From Boseongicola sp. H5 (GTDB lineage: Bacteria; Pseudomonadota; Alphaproteobacteria; Rhodobacterales; Rhodobacteraceae), in contig JACNMN010000003.1 in the NCBI GenBank assembly GCA_020622165.1, positions 62,001-126,000 on the forward strand: a stretch of DNA of 64,000 nucleotides, given 5' to 3'. Numbering within the stretch: the stretch's first letter is position 1; every line of letters begins with the position of its first letter. The notes below the pieces were generated by a model. The model was not told the DNA's origin. It saw only the letters and a program-made list of their open reading frames with translations, and made no database searches. Made by a program: the position numbers and the translations under genes. Of the stretch, positions 1 through 9,562 are shown in pieces.

Positions 1-909
1 CGCAAGGGCCTGATCTATGAAGGCACGCTGGAGCCGCCCAAGGGCAAGACGCCCGAGGATTGGGAGCCACGGGTCCAGACCCTGTTCAAATCCACCGAAT
101 TCGGCGACGACGTGGACCGGCCGGTCATGAAGTCGGATGGATCATGGACCTATTTCGCGCCCGATATCGCCTATCATTTCGACAAGGTGTCGCGCGGGTT
201 CGAAGAGCTGATCGACGTCTTCGGCGCCGATCATGGCGGTTATGTCAAACGGATGAAGGCGGCAGTGGCCGCGCTGTCGGACAGCAAGGTGCCGCTCGAC
301 ATCAAGCTGATGCAGCTGGTCAAGCTGCGGCGGGGCGAGGAAGAGCTGAAAATGTCCAAACGCGCGGGCACGTTCGTCACACTGCGCGATGTGGTGGATC
401 TGGTCGGGCCGGACGTGACCCGGTTCGTGATGCTGACCCGCAAGAACGACGCGCCGCTTGATTTCGATGTGGAGAAGGTGACCGAGCAATCGAAGGAAAA
501 CCCGGTCTGGTACGTGCAATACGCCCATGCGCGCATCGCCTCGGTGCTGCGCAAGACGGCCGAGGCGGGGATCTCTGCCGATGATGCGGTTCTGGCGGAG
601 GCGGATCTGTCCCCGATCTCCGATCCGGCGGAGCTGGCCCTGGCCGCGAAGCTGGCTGAATGGCCGCGGCTGGTCGAGATCGCGGCCCAGACCCACGAGC
701 CGCACCGGGTGGCATTCTATCTCTACGATCTGGCCTCGGAATTCCACGCATTGTGGAACAAGGGCAACGCCGATCCGTCGCTGCGCTTTCTGCAGGAGGA
801 TGACGAAACCGCAACTTTGGCGAAATCTGCGCTGATTCGCGCCGTAGCCGTTGTTATTTCGGGCGGTCTTGGTATTTTGGGTGTGACCCCGCTGAACGAA
901 ATGCGCTGA
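1..909 (+). CDS. argS: Arginyl-tRNA synthetase, 3' part
   Basis: Class I aminoacyl-tRNA synthetase that charges tRNA-Arg. The reading frame is open from the first base of the window, so the N-terminal half with the HIGH motif lies outside; 302 residues are visible. The second class I signature appears as KMSKRAGT at visible residue 117, a common ArgRS variant of KMSKS. The rest is the helical DALR anticodon-binding domain, ending in [10 protein letters not shown], a typical ArgRS C-terminus. It is followed after 84 bases by a SPOR protein, then nagZ, scpA and scpB, an order seen in many alphaproteobacteria. Identity is close to certain. Confidence 0.95.
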   Translation, partial: RKGLIYEGTLEPPKGKTPEDWEPRVQTLFKSTEFGDDVDRPVMKSDGSWTYFAPDIAYHFDKVSRGFEELIDVFGADHGGYVKRMKAAVAALSDSKVPLDIKLMQLVKLRRGEEELKMSKRAGTFVTLRDVVDLVGPDVTRFVMLTRKNDAPLDFDVEKVTEQSKENPVWYVQYAHARIASVLRKTAEAGISADDAVLAEADLSPISDPAELALAAKLAEWPRLVEIAAQTHEPHRVAFYLYDLASEFHALWNKGNADPSLRFLQEDDETATLAKSALIRAVAVVISGGLGILGVTPLNEMR

Positions 910-993
910 GGCAAGACCTCGATAACTAGGCGCCGAGGCGGGGACGAGCAGGCAAACCCCGGCATCGCCATTGCCGGGCATAAGAGGGCAGGC

Positions 994-1971
994 ATGGCTG
1001 ATATCGATTATTTCGAGGATGAGGCGCATGGTCATCCGCCGCCGGCGGGGCCGTCGCCAGTTGCAACATTGATCAATTGGGCGGGGGCGCTGATCTCGCT
1101 GGGCCTGATCGCGGGCATGGCGATCTGGGCGTGGCAGCTGACGATGCGCGACGTGACCGGGGTGCCGGTCGTCCGCGCGCTGGAAGGGGCCATGCGGGTC
1201 GCGCCGGAAAACCCCGGCGGCAGTCAGGCGGACCATCAGGGGTTGGCGGTGAACCGTATCGCCGAAGGGCGGGAGGCCGAGCCCGCCGCCGAACGGATCG
1301 TGCTGGCCCCTCCGCCTGTGGAACTGGTCGAGATCGATCTCAGTTCGGCCAGCCTGCCGGAGGCGACACGCGAGGCCGTGCCGGAAACGCCCACGCCGCA
1401 GGCCGCCAGCGAAGCGACGCTTGCCCTGATCGACCGGCTGATGCAGGACGAAACGCAGACGCCCCCCGTGCCCGAGGCAGGGGCCGAGACGGCCGCGACG
1501 CCTGAGGCCACATCACCCGACCCCACGCCGGAGCCTGCGCCGCAGACCCGCGATGCGATTGCCGTGATCCCAGTTTCGGTGCCGGGCGTGCGCAGCTCTC
1601 CGCGCCCGACCACCCGGCCGGCGGCGGTTCAGATGGCCGCGCTGAGCGCCGCGGCCGATGCGGCGACCGCCACCGCAGGCGCGACGCCGGCCGCCGAGAT
1701 CGACCCCGACAGCCTGCCGGCGGGGACCCGGCTGGTCCAGCTTGGCGCCTTTGACGATGCCGAGACCGCGCGCACGGAATGGGAGAGGCTGACCCGCAGC
1801 TTCCCGGATTTCTTCGACGGACGCTCCCGGATCGTACAACCGGCGGTCTCGGGCGGGCGGCAGTTCTACCGGCTGCGCGCCCATGGGTTCACCGATCTCA
1901 GCGATGCGCGGCGCTTCTGCACGACGCTTCTGGCGCAAGGCGCGGCCTGTATCCCCGTCACGGTACGCTGA
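994..1971 (+). CDS. SPOR domain membrane protein
   Basis: Predicted inner-membrane protein of 325 residues whose C-terminal SPOR domain should bind denuded peptidoglycan at the division site. A short cytoplasmic N-terminus is followed by one membrane segment at about residues 28-50, a long Ala/Pro/Glu-rich and probably disordered periplasmic stretch, and a SPOR domain from about residue 240 (LVQLGAFDDAETARTEW) to the end, with a Cys pair (FCTTLLAQGAAC) near the C-terminus. It lies between argS and nagZ, matching the usual alphaproteobacterial order and a cell-envelope role. The exact division function is inferred from the domain only. Confidence 0.85.
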   Translation: MADIDYFEDEAHGHPPPAGPSPVATLINWAGALISLGLIAGMAIWAWQLTMRDVTGVPVVRALEGAMRVAPENPGGSQADHQGLAVNRIAEGREAEPAAERIVLAPPPVELVEIDLSSASLPEATREAVPETPTPQAASEATLALIDRLMQDETQTPPVPEAGAETAATPEATSPDPTPEPAPQTRDAIAVIPVSVPGVRSSPRPTTRPAAVQMAALSAAADAATATAGATPAAEIDPDSLPAGTRLVQLGAFDDAETARTEWERLTRSFPDFFDGRSRIVQPAVSGGRQFYRLRAHGFTDLSDARRFCTTLLAQGAACIPVTVR

Positions 1972-1976
1972 GCGGG

Positions 1977-2990
1977 ATGGCGGCGGGCTCTGCCACGATC
2001 CTGGGATGTCTCGGTCCGGTCCTGTCCGCTGACGAAGCCGCCTTTTTCGCCGAAGCGCAGCCCTGGGGCTTTATCCTGTTCGCCCGGAATGTCGAAAACC
2101 CGGGGCAGCTTCGCCGCCTGACCGGCGATTTGCGTGCGTCCGTGGGCCGCGAGGCCCCGGTGCTGATCGATCAGGAGGGGGGGCGTGTTCAACGCATGGG
2201 ACCGCCCAACTGGCGGCAATGGCGCCCCGCGCTCGATCAGGTGATGACTGCGGGCCGGGACCGCGCCGCGCGGTCGATGTTTCTGCGCGCGCGGCTGATC
2301 GCCCATGAACTCCATGATGTCGGGATTGACGCGAATTGCGCCCCGCTTGCCGATGTGGCCCGCGAGAGCACGCATCCGGTGCTGCGTAATCGCCTTTACG
2401 GCCATGATGCGCCCGGCGTCATCGGTGCGGCCCGGGCCGTGGCCGAAGGGCTGATGGCCGGCGGCGTCCTGCCGGTTCTGAAACATCTGCCGGGCTACGG
2501 ACTTGGCGAGGTGGACAGCCACCGGACCCTGCCGCGGGTGGCGGCCCCGCTGGAGGAGTTGCGCGCGGTGGATTTCGCCGCGTTCCGGCCATTGGCCGAT
2601 CTGCCCATGGGGATGAGCGCCCATATCGTCTATGAGGCCGTGGAGGACGGTTTGCCCGCCACCATGTCGCCACGTCTGATCGACCTGATCCGGCAGGAGA
2701 TCGGCTTTGACGGGTTGCTGATGACCGACGATCTTTCCATGGGGGCCTTGCCGGGCCCGCTGGCGGAGCGGGCCGCGCTGTCGCGGCAGGCGGGGTGCGA
2801 TATCGTTCTGCACTGCAACGGCGACCGCGCCGAGATGGAGGAGGTGGTCAGCGCCAGCGGCGGATTGACGGGACGCGCGAAATCCCGCGCCGACGCGGCG
2901 CTTGCCGCGCGCCGCCGCCCCGAGCCGCTTGACATTGACGCCGCCGAAGCCGACCTTGCGGCGCTTCTGGACGGACAGGTTTATGGCTGA
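1977..2990 (+). CDS. nagZ: Beta-N-acetylhexosaminidase NagZ
   Basis: Cytoplasmic glycoside hydrolase family 3 enzyme that removes N-acetylglucosamine from anhydro-muropeptides during peptidoglycan recycling. With the ATG at 1977 it is 337 residues, the normal size; the frame is open upstream but runs into the SPOR gene. Visible family features are LIDQEGGRVQRM in the substrate loop, KHLPGYG followed by DSHRTLP (the flexible His loop), and the nucleophile region LLMTDDLSMG with the catalytic Asp near residue 251. No signal peptide is seen. The gene starts 5 bases after the SPOR gene and its stop overlaps the start of scpA, so the three are probably co-transcribed. Confidence 0.93.
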   Translation: MAAGSATILGCLGPVLSADEAAFFAEAQPWGFILFARNVENPGQLRRLTGDLRASVGREAPVLIDQEGGRVQRMGPPNWRQWRPALDQVMTAGRDRAARSMFLRARLIAHELHDVGIDANCAPLADVARESTHPVLRNRLYGHDAPGVIGAARAVAEGLMAGGVLPVLKHLPGYGLGEVDSHRTLPRVAAPLEELRAVDFAAFRPLADLPMGMSAHIVYEAVEDGLPATMSPRLIDLIRQEIGFDGLLMTDDLSMGALPGPLAERAALSRQAGCDIVLHCNGDRAEMEEVVSASGGLTGRAKSRADAALAARRRPEPLDIDAAEADLAALLDGQVYG

Positions 2991-3789
2991 GATCCCGGTA
3001 CCGGCAAATGACAATGACGCGGAATGGGACGCGGTCAGCGAGCGGCGCGCCGCCGAAGCGCTGATCGTCGATGTGGACGGGTTCGAGGGGCCGCTCGATC
3101 TGCTGCTGATGCTGGGCCGCACGCAGAAGGTGGATCTGCGCAAGGTCTCGGTCCTGCAACTGGCCGAGCAATATCTGGTCTTCGTCGAACAGGCGCGCGC
3201 GCTGCGGATCGAACTTGCCGCGGATTATCTGGTGATGGCGGCATGGCTCGCCTTTCTGAAATCGCGCCTGCTTCTGCCGCCCGACCCAAGCGAAGACGGG
3301 CCTTCGGGGGAGGAGATGGCGGCCCATCTGGCGTTCCAGCTGGAACGCCTTGCCGCGATGCGCGACTGTGCGGCGAAGCTGATGGCCGGGGACCTGCTGG
3401 GGCGGGACCGGTTCATGCGCGGCCTGCCCGAGGATGTGACGACCGCGCGCAAGATCACCTATACCGCCAGCCTGATCGACCTGATGCAGGGATATGCCCG
3501 GATCCGCACCCGCGACGAGTTCCGCCCCTATGTGATGGATCGCGAAAGCGTCTTCACCATGGAGGAGGCGCTGGAGCGCATGCGCGGGCTGATCGGGTTT
3601 GCGGGCGACTGGACCGATATCTCCTCCTACATCCCCGAGGGCTGGGAGATGGACCCCAAGCGGCGCCGCTCCGCGACCGCCTCCACCTTTGCGGCGGCGC
3701 TTGAGCTGGCCAAGGCGGGCAAAGTGACGTTGCGACAGACCGAAACCTTCGCGCCGATCCAGCTGAAACGCAAAGACGACCCGCAATGA
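2983..3789 (+). CDS. scpA: Segregation and condensation protein A
   Basis: Kleisin subunit of the Smc-ScpAB condensin complex needed for chromosome compaction and segregation. The protein is 268 residues from the ATG at 2983, which overlaps the nagZ stop by 8 bases. The kleisin N-terminal signature FEGPLDLLLMLGRTQKVDLRK begins near residue 25, and helical YLVMAAWLAFLKSRLLLP follows. The C-terminal winged helix is near VTLRQTETFAPI. It overlaps scpB in an ATGA junction, the usual scpA-scpB coupling. An earlier in-frame start at 2902 would lie inside nagZ and is not favoured. Confidence 0.93.
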   Translation: MAEIPVPANDNDAEWDAVSERRAAEALIVDVDGFEGPLDLLLMLGRTQKVDLRKVSVLQLAEQYLVFVEQARALRIELAADYLVMAAWLAFLKSRLLLPPDPSEDGPSGEEMAAHLAFQLERLAAMRDCAAKLMAGDLLGRDRFMRGLPEDVTTARKITYTASLIDLMQGYARIRTRDEFRPYVMDRESVFTMEEALERMRGLIGFAGDWTDISSYIPEGWEMDPKRRRSATASTFAAALELAKAGKVTLRQTETFAPIQLKRKDDPQ

Positions 3790-4457
3790 GCGACCCAGAG
3801 ACCGACACCGAGGAAAGCCTGTTTCAGGCGCCGCCCCTGGCCGAGCAGGAACGCATGGTCGAGGCGTTGCTGTTCGCGTCTTCCGAGCCGATGAGCACCC
3901 GCGAGATGGAAGCGCGGATGCCCCATGGCTGCGATGCGGCGGAGGCGCTTGTGTTGCTGCGCCGCCGCTACGAGGGCAGGGGGGTGACCGTGACCCGTGT
4001 CGGCGATGCCTGGGCGATCCGCACCGCCGCCGATCTGGGCTTTCTGATGAGCCGTGAAACGGTCGAGACCCGCAAGCTGAGCCGGGCCGCGGTCGAGACG
4101 CTGGCGATCATCGCCTATCATCAGCCCGTCACCCGCGCCGAGATCGAGGAGATCCGCGGCGTTTCGGTCAGTCGCGGGACGGTGGATCAGCTGATCGAGA
4201 TGGAATGGGTGCGTTTTGGCCGCCGCAAGATGACGCCGGGCCGGCCGGTGACCTATGTGGTGACACAAGGCTTTCTGGATCATTTCGGTCTGGAAAGCGC
4301 CCGCGATCTGCCGGGGCTGAAAGAGCTGCGCTCCGCCGGTCTGCTCGACAGCCGACCGCCGCCGGGGCTGATGCCGGGACCGGGCGGCGAAGACGACCTG
4401 TCGGAGCTGGACGATGGCCCCGATGACGATGGCCAGGACGAGCTTTTCGGGGAATGA
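3786..4457 (+). CDS. scpB: Segregation and condensation protein B
   Basis: Winged-helix partner of ScpA in the Smc condensin complex. The 223-residue protein has the two tandem winged-helix domains of ScpB: VEALLFASSEPMSTREME in the first and LSRAAVETLAIIAYHQPVTRAEIEEIRG, the family signature, in the second, followed by TPGRPVTYVVTQGFLDHFGL. The C-terminus is acidic and low in complexity. The ATG overlaps the scpA stop (ATGA), implying translational coupling. In many alphaproteobacteria tatABC follows scpB; here a 72-residue basic protein and then an opposing gene follow instead. Confidence 0.93.
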   Translation: MSDPETDTEESLFQAPPLAEQERMVEALLFASSEPMSTREMEARMPHGCDAAEALVLLRRRYEGRGVTVTRVGDAWAIRTAADLGFLMSRETVETRKLSRAAVETLAIIAYHQPVTRAEIEEIRGVSVSRGTVDQLIEMEWVRFGRRKMTPGRPVTYVVTQGFLDHFGLESARDLPGLKELRSAGLLDSRPPPGLMPGPGGEDDLSELDDGPDDDGQDELFGE

Positions 4458-4527
4458 CGGGCGGGACGCCTGAATTCTGCCGCGTTTTGCCCTATATTGC
4501 CGGGGAGTAACGAACAGGAGGCCGATG

Positions 4528-4743
4528 ATGGACCGCATCATTCGCATGGTAATGAATACGCTGATCCGTCAGCTTGTGAACCGCGGCGTCAATGCCGGGA
4601 TCAACCGCGCCACCCGTGGCCGGGGCGACGCCCGCGAAGAGTCGATGACGCCCGAACAGCGCGAAAGCGCCCGGAGCAGCCAGAAAAGCACCCGCCAGAT
4701 GATCCGCACGATGCGCAAGGCCTCCCGGTTCACCCGGTTCTAG
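4528..4743 (+). CDS. Small basic protein of unknown function
   Basis: Hypothetical protein of 71 residues (72 if the ATG at 4525 is used). AGGAGG at 4516-4521 is 6 bases before the ATG at 4528 and only 3 before that at 4525, favouring the second. The sequence is rich in Arg, Met, Gln and Ser: an amphipathic, membrane- or nucleic-acid-like N-terminus (MDRIIRMVMNTLIRQLVN), a central RGRGDAREESMTPEQRESARSS and a basic C-terminus. No domain is recognised. Its stop codon overlaps the stop of the convergent YbjN-like gene by two bases. The good ribosome site and non-random composition support it being real. Confidence 0.65.
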   Translation: MDRIIRMVMNTLIRQLVNRGVNAGINRATRGRGDAREESMTPEQRESARSSQKSTRQMIRTMRKASRFTRF

Positions 4744-5234
4744 CGGGCCGCGTCGTCGGGAAGGCCGGAAAGCCGGTTCACGAACTGGTTGAGCGTGACC
4801 TGCCAGACATCGAACGTATCCTCGAAATTGCGCTGGTTGACGCCGTAGCGGATGCTGGTGCTGTAGTGCAGGATGACATCGCCATCCTCCTGAAGATAGG
4901 CCGAGCCGAACCGTTTGTCCGCGTTCCACTGGTTCAGAAACTCCAGCGTGGTGCCGGATTCCGAAAACGTGGCGAAGAACTGCACGCTGTCGCAGCCATC
5001 CCCCTCGTCGCAGCCATACATCAGCACACCATAGCGGGTGCCGTTCAGCATACCGGTCACAAGCGGGCGGCCGGCCCTGTCGGCGGCTTCCATCTGGGCC
5101 GCGCCGAAGCCCCTTGCAACCTCAAGGATCGCGTCGGGATCGGTGCCCAGTTCCGCAGGCGGCGCGGCGTCCTGGGCGAGGGTCGCGGTGGTCAGAAGGG
5201 CGAAGGGCAGCGCAAATAGGGCCAGGCGGGTCAT
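4740..5234 (-). CDS. Secreted YbjN domain protein
   Basis: Putative periplasmic protein of 164 residues, with a signal peptide (MTRLALFALPFALLTTATLAQ) cleaved after about residue 21. The mature part resembles the YbjN / bacterial sensory-transduction-regulator fold: GTRYGVLMYGCDEGDGCDSVQFFATFSE, then EFLNQWNADKRFGSAYLQEDGDVILHYS. Two cysteines in GCDEGDGCD could form a disulphide. The ATG at 5234 is preferred over 5261 because a GGAAG site sits just upstream and the signal peptide then starts correctly. The molecular role of this family is not established. It is convergent with the 72-aa gene and lies downstream of glnA but beyond its terminator. Confidence 0.75.
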   Translation of the reverse strand: MTRLALFALPFALLTTATLAQDAAPPAELGTDPDAILEVARGFGAAQMEAADRAGRPLVTGMLNGTRYGVLMYGCDEGDGCDSVQFFATFSESGTTLEFLNQWNADKRFGSAYLQEDGDVILHYSTSIRYGVNQRNFEDTFDVWQVTLNQFVNRLSGLPDDAAR

Positions 5235-5326
5235 GGGTCTTCCGGTTCGAGTCTGTTTCAAAGGTTCGGCTGATCCTCAACCGGTGCGCATGTCGGGTCA
5301 AGCCTTTCGCTTGATATCGCAAAAGA

Positions 5327-5351
5327 AAAGGGCGCCAACATGGCGCCCTTT
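5327..5351 (-). terminator. Rho-independent terminator of glnA
   Basis: A perfect 11-bp stem (AAAGGGCGCCA at 5327-5337 with TGGCGCCCTTT at 5341-5351) and a 3-base loop. On the minus strand it is followed by a T-rich run. It lies 22 bases beyond the glnA stop and should end the glnB-glnA transcript. Confidence 0.85.
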
Positions 5352-5373
5352 CCGAAACCCGAACCGCTTCGGC

Positions 5374-6780
5374 TCAGCAGCTGTAATAGTTGAGATACTC
5401 CACCGGGTGAGGGGTATGCTCGAAGGCATAGACCTCTTCCCATTTCAGCTCCATGTAGCCTTCGATCTGGTCCTTGGTGAACACGTCGCCGGCCAGCAGG
5501 AAGGCGTGATCGGCCTCCAGCGCGTCCAGCGCTTCGCGCAGGCTTGCGCAGACCGTGGGGATGCCCGCCAGCTCTTCGGGCGGCAGATCGTAGAGGTCCT
5601 TGTCCGAGGGATCGCCCGGATGGATCTTGTTCTGGATCCCGTCCAGACCGGCCATCAGCAGGGCCGCGAAGCACAGATAGGGGTTTGCCGACGGATCGGG
5701 GAACCGCGCCTCGACCCGTTTCGCCTTGGGCGATTCCGTCCACGGGATCCGCACACAGCCCGAGCGGTTGCGGGCGGAATAGGCGCGCAGAACCGGCGCT
5801 TCGAAGCCCGGGATCAGGCGCTTGTAGCTGTTGGTCGACGGGTTGGTGAAGGCGTTCAGCGTCTTGGCGTGCTTGAGGATGCCGCCGATGAAATACAGCG
5901 CCTCATCCGACAGGTCGGCATATTTGTCGCCTGCGAACAGGGGCTTGCCGTCTTTCCAGATCGACATGTTCACATGCATGCCGGTGCCGTTGTCGCCTGC
6001 GATGGGCTTGGGCATGAAGGTCGCGGACTTGCCGTAGGCATGGGCCACGTTGTGGATGACGTATTTGTATTTCTGCAACTCGTCGGCCTGTTTGGTCAGG
6101 CTGTCGAAGATCAGGCCCAGCTCGTGCTGGCACGACGCCACCTCATGGTGGTGCTTGTCGACCTTCATGCCGATCCGCTTCATCGTGGACAGCATTTCCG
6201 AGCGCAGATCATGGGCTGCGTCGGTGGGGTTCACCGGGAAATAGCCGCCCTTGACGCCGGGCCGATGGCCCATGTTGCCCATCTCGTATTCGCTGTCGGT
6301 GTTCCAGGCAGCGTCCTGCGCGTCCACCTCGTAGGAGACCTTGTTCATGCCGACCGAAAAGCGCACGTCGTCGAACAGGAAGAACTCCGCCTCGGGCCCG
6401 AAATAGGCCACATCGCCGATGCCGGAGGATTTCAGATACGCCTCGGCCTTTTCCGCCGTGCCGCGCGGGTCGCGGTCGTAGGACTCGCCGGTGTCCGGCT
6501 CCACGATCGAGCAGTGCAGGCAGATCGTCTTTTCCGCGTAGAACGGGTCGACATAGACGCTTTCGGTGTCGGGCATCAGTTTCATGTCGGAAGCTTCGAT
6601 GCCTTTCCAGCCGGCGATCGAAGAGCCGTCGAACATGAACCCTTCGTCCAGGAAGTCTTCATCAACCTGGTCGGACAACACCGTGACATGCTGAAGCTTG
6701 CCTCGCGGATCGGTGAAGCGGATATCGACATATTCGACATCCTCGTCCTTGATCATGGACAAAACCTTATCTTTGCTCAT
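5374..6780 (-). CDS. glnA: Glutamine synthetase type I
   Basis: Makes glutamine from glutamate, ammonia and ATP; the main ammonium-assimilation enzyme, working as a dodecamer. The 468-residue length is standard for GSI-beta. Visible landmarks are [18 protein letters not shown] in the latch region, the metal-site stretch [10 protein letters not shown], the ATP/ammonium region [21 protein letters not shown], and the adenylylation loop DLYDLPPEE with Tyr at residue 397, the same position as in E. coli. Activity is therefore expected to be controlled by GlnE adenylylation via PII. It follows glnB by 72 bases on the minus strand, the usual glnB-glnA operon. Confidence 0.98.
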   Translation of the reverse strand: MSKDKVLSMIKDEDVEYVDIRFTDPRGKLQHVTVLSDQVDEDFLDEGFMFDGSSIAGWKGIEASDMKLMPDTESVYVDPFYAEKTICLHCSIVEPDTGESYDRDPRGTAEKAEAYLKSSGIGDVAYFGPEAEFFLFDDVRFSVGMNKVSYEVDAQDAAWNTDSEYEMGNMGHRPGVKGGYFPVNPTDAAHDLRSEMLSTMKRIGMKVDKHHHEVASCQHELGLIFDSLTKQADELQKYKYVIHNVAHAYGKSATFMPKPIAGDNGTGMHVNMSIWKDGKPLFAGDKYADLSDEALYFIGGILKHAKTLNAFTNPSTNSYKRLIPGFEAPVLRAYSARNRSGCVRIPWTESPKAKRVEARFPDPSANPYLCFAALLMAGLDGIQNKIHPGDPSDKDLYDLPPEELAGIPTVCASLREALDALEADHAFLLAGDVFTKDQIEGYMELKWEEVYAFEHTPHPVEYLNYYSC

Positions 6781-6852
6781 CGTGACCTTCCTTGACGTTT
6801 TGGGTCTGTTTCCGGGGCATGATCATGCCCCTCTCGTACAACTGATCGCGGT

Positions 6853-7209
<357 letters not shown>

Positions 7210-7366
7210 TCATGCATGCCCGCCCGTGACACCACTTTCGCCCATGGGGGGCAATCGGGTAGCATGACGCATGCGTTGCGCCACTGATGGAAACCCGGCG
7301 GTGCGATGACGAATTAAGCGGTACGCATATTTTTTATGCAGAACTGAATCGCAAGAGGGGATCGGC

Positions 7367-9001
7367 GTGACGGAATTGCTGACGGCGGCGCAGATGCGCG
7401 GGGTCGAAACCGCCGCGATCGACAGCGGCTCGGTCACGGGTCTGGAGCTGATGGAGCGCGCGGGCCGGGGCGTGGTGGAGGCCGTCTTCGCCGAATGGCC
7501 GGATCTGGCGCAGGCCCCGCACCGCGCGGTTGTGCTGTGCGGCCCGGGCAACAATGGCGGCGACGGGTTCGTCGTCGCGCGCCTGCTGAAAGGCTTTGGA
7601 TGGGAGGTGGAGGTGTTCCTATACGGCGATCCCGACCACTTGCCGCCGGATGCGAGAGCGAATTACGAGCGCTGGAGAGAGTTGGGCGCGGTCACCATGC
7701 GCGGCATCGACCCGCCCCCCCTGCAAGACGACAGTCTGGTGGTGCCCGAATGCAGCCTGATCGTCGACGGATTGTTCGGGACCGGGCTCACGCGCCCCTT
7801 TCGCGGGCTTTTCACGGTTTTTGCGCAGGCGCGGGACGTGTTTGGAAAAAAGGGCGTTCGCGTGGTGGCGATTGATACGCCCAGTGGCCTCTGCGCCGAT
7901 AGCGGGCGCATTCTGGGCACCGCGATCAGGGCGGATCTGAGCGTGACCTTTCATGCGGCGAAGCTTGGCCATTATCTGGATCGTGGCCCGTCGGAATGCG
8001 GGAAAACCGTTCTCTGTGACATTGGCTTGACGCCGCGATCCGGGGGGAGCGCGGTCGTGCCGCCTGTCGAGACTGTGCGGCTGGTGGAGCGCCCGGCGCA
8101 TGGGGCGCTGGCAAAACGCGCGGATCACCACAAGTATTCCCATGGTCACGCGCTCATCCTCTCCGGTGGGTCGGGTGCGGGCGGTGCCGCCCGCCTTGCC
8201 GCGCGCGGTGCGCTCAGGATCGGGGCGGGCCTCGTCTCCGTTGTCTGCGAGGATGCGGCGGTGGCGGAACATGCAGCACAACTGACCGCCATCATGATCA
8301 AACGTGCCAACGGGGCGGGGGGGCTTGCTACTCTTCTGGAAGATGAGCGGCTGAATGCGCTCTGCCTCGGTCCGGGACTGGGTGTGGACCGCGCGAGGGA
8401 TCTTGTGCCGGTGGCCCTCGGGGCCGGGGACCGTGCGTCACGGGGCCGCGCGCCGGGTGCGCCTCCGCCGCGCCGCTCCGTCGTTCTGGACGCCGATGCG
8501 CTCACCGCTTTTGCGGATGCCCCCGCGGATCTGTTCGCGATGCTGCATGAAAGTTGCATCCTGACACCCCATGCGGGCGAATTCAGCCGCCTTTTCCCGG
8601 ATCTCTCCGAAAGGCTGGACGCCGCGCCAACCAAGGGCCCCGCCTATTCCAAGGTCGACGCCACGCGGGAGGCCGCCGCTCGGGCGGGCTGCGTGGTGCT
8701 GTTCAAAGGGCCGGACACGGTGACCGCAGAGCCGTCGGGGCGGGCGTCGATCAACGCCGCCCGGTATGACCGCGCCGCGCCGTGGCTTGCGACCGCAGGG
8801 TCGGGCGATGTGCTGGCCGGGTTCATCACCGGCCTGCTGGCGCGGGGCATGAGCCCGATGGAGGCCGCGGAGACCGGCGCATGGCTGCATGTGGACTGCG
8901 CCCGCGCCTTCGGGCCGGGCCTTGTCGCGGAGGATCTGCCCGAGAGGCTTCCGGAGGTGTTGCGCGATCTTGAGGATGCTGCGCCGCTTGGGAGCCTCTG
9001 A
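7367..9001 (+). CDS. nnr: Bifunctional NAD(P)HX epimerase/dehydratase
   Basis: Repairs hydrated NAD(P)H: the N-terminal NnrE part (about residues 1-220) epimerises R- and S-NAD(P)HX and the C-terminal NnrD part (about 230-540) dehydrates S-NAD(P)HX with ADP. The epimerase nucleotide loop VVLCGPGNNGGDGFVVARLL and the dehydratase signature TAGSGDVLAGFITGLLARG are both clear, and 544 residues suits the fused form. Translation starts at a GTG (7367) with AAGAGGGG seven bases ahead. It diverges from glnB. The two domains are as in E. coli YjeF/Nnr. Confidence 0.93.
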   Translation: MTELLTAAQMRGVETAAIDSGSVTGLELMERAGRGVVEAVFAEWPDLAQAPHRAVVLCGPGNNGGDGFVVARLLKGFGWEVEVFLYGDPDHLPPDARANYERWRELGAVTMRGIDPPPLQDDSLVVPECSLIVDGLFGTGLTRPFRGLFTVFAQARDVFGKKGVRVVAIDTPSGLCADSGRILGTAIRADLSVTFHAAKLGHYLDRGPSECGKTVLCDIGLTPRSGGSAVVPPVETVRLVERPAHGALAKRADHHKYSHGHALILSGGSGAGGAARLAARGALRIGAGLVSVVCEDAAVAEHAAQLTAIMIKRANGAGGLATLLEDERLNALCLGPGLGVDRARDLVPVALGAGDRASRGRAPGAPPPRRSVVLDADALTAFADAPADLFAMLHESCILTPHAGEFSRLFPDLSERLDAAPTKGPAYSKVDATREAAARAGCVVLFKGPDTVTAEPSGRASINAARYDRAAPWLATAGSGDVLAGFITGLLARGMSPMEAAETGAWLHVDCARAFGPGLVAEDLPERLPEVLRDLEDAAPLGSL

Positions 9002-9058
9002 GGGGAACCTATGGCCGGGGCGCGGGAAACGCGTTGCCGTGCGCGCCCTTGCGCCGTG

Positions 9059-9562
9059 TTAGGCCGCGTCAGAGACCGGCGGGGCCAGCCGGGCCGTGCT
9101 CTGTAGCTCCAGACCCGCGGCATAAAGGATGACCTGCCGGTCGAAATGGAGAGAGATCACATGCGCCGGCGTGTCCATCGTCCAGCGCACATATTCCCTG
9201 TCGATCAGACGCTCGACAGGGACACAGGCTTGCGGCGCGTCGTAAAGCGCCCGGGCGCGCCAATCGCGGATCAGAACGCGCTGCCGGGGCAGAAGCGTGA
9301 TATCCGCATCCGGTTTTCCGCCAAGCGCATCGCGACTGACGCGGACCATGCGCAGCCCTTGTGGGACAGTATGGCGCAGCGCGGCGCGCAGCCGATACGC
9401 CCCGTCGCGGGTGATCACCCGGTCGCCGGGCACGAGATATTCGACCGGAAGCGTGCCATCCAGCGTAAGCAGGGTGGTGCCGATCGGAAGCGCGGCGTCA
9501 TCGAGCCACGCCGCCTTGTCCAATGCGCTATGATGGCGCCGATCATCTGCGGGCCGTGTCAT
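9059..9562 (-). CDS. Short Hint-domain protein
   Basis: Protein of 167 residues dominated by a Hint (hedgehog/intein) fold of the bacterial Hint_2 type. Visible elements are IGTTLLTLDGTLPVEYLVPGDRVITRD (first Hint block), VRVSRDALGGKPDADITLLPRQRVLI (the LSPDHP-like block) and YVRWTMDTPAHVISLHFDRQVILYAAGLELQS. The residue that would be the self-splicing Cys at the start of the domain is not Cys here, so autoprocessing is unlikely. No signal peptide or partner toxin domain is seen. Such proteins are abundant in Rhodobacterales and of unknown function. A second, longer Hint protein lies at 57.5-58.5 kb. Confidence 0.8.
   Translation of the reverse strand: MTRPADDRRHHSALDKAAWLDDAALPIGTTLLTLDGTLPVEYLVPGDRVITRDGAYRLRAALRHTVPQGLRMVRVSRDALGGKPDADITLLPRQRVLIRDWRARALYDAPQACVPVERLIDREYVRWTMDTPAHVISLHFDRQVILYAAGLELQSTARLAPPVSDAA

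Noticed and set aside
7268-7283. Possible sigma-54 promoter of glnB (TGGCGC-N5-ATGCG on the minus strand)
   Set aside because: GG-N10-GC spacing is right but the -12 box is poor, and no convincing NtrC site accompanies it; Rhodobacter glnB is known to use a different NtrC mode.
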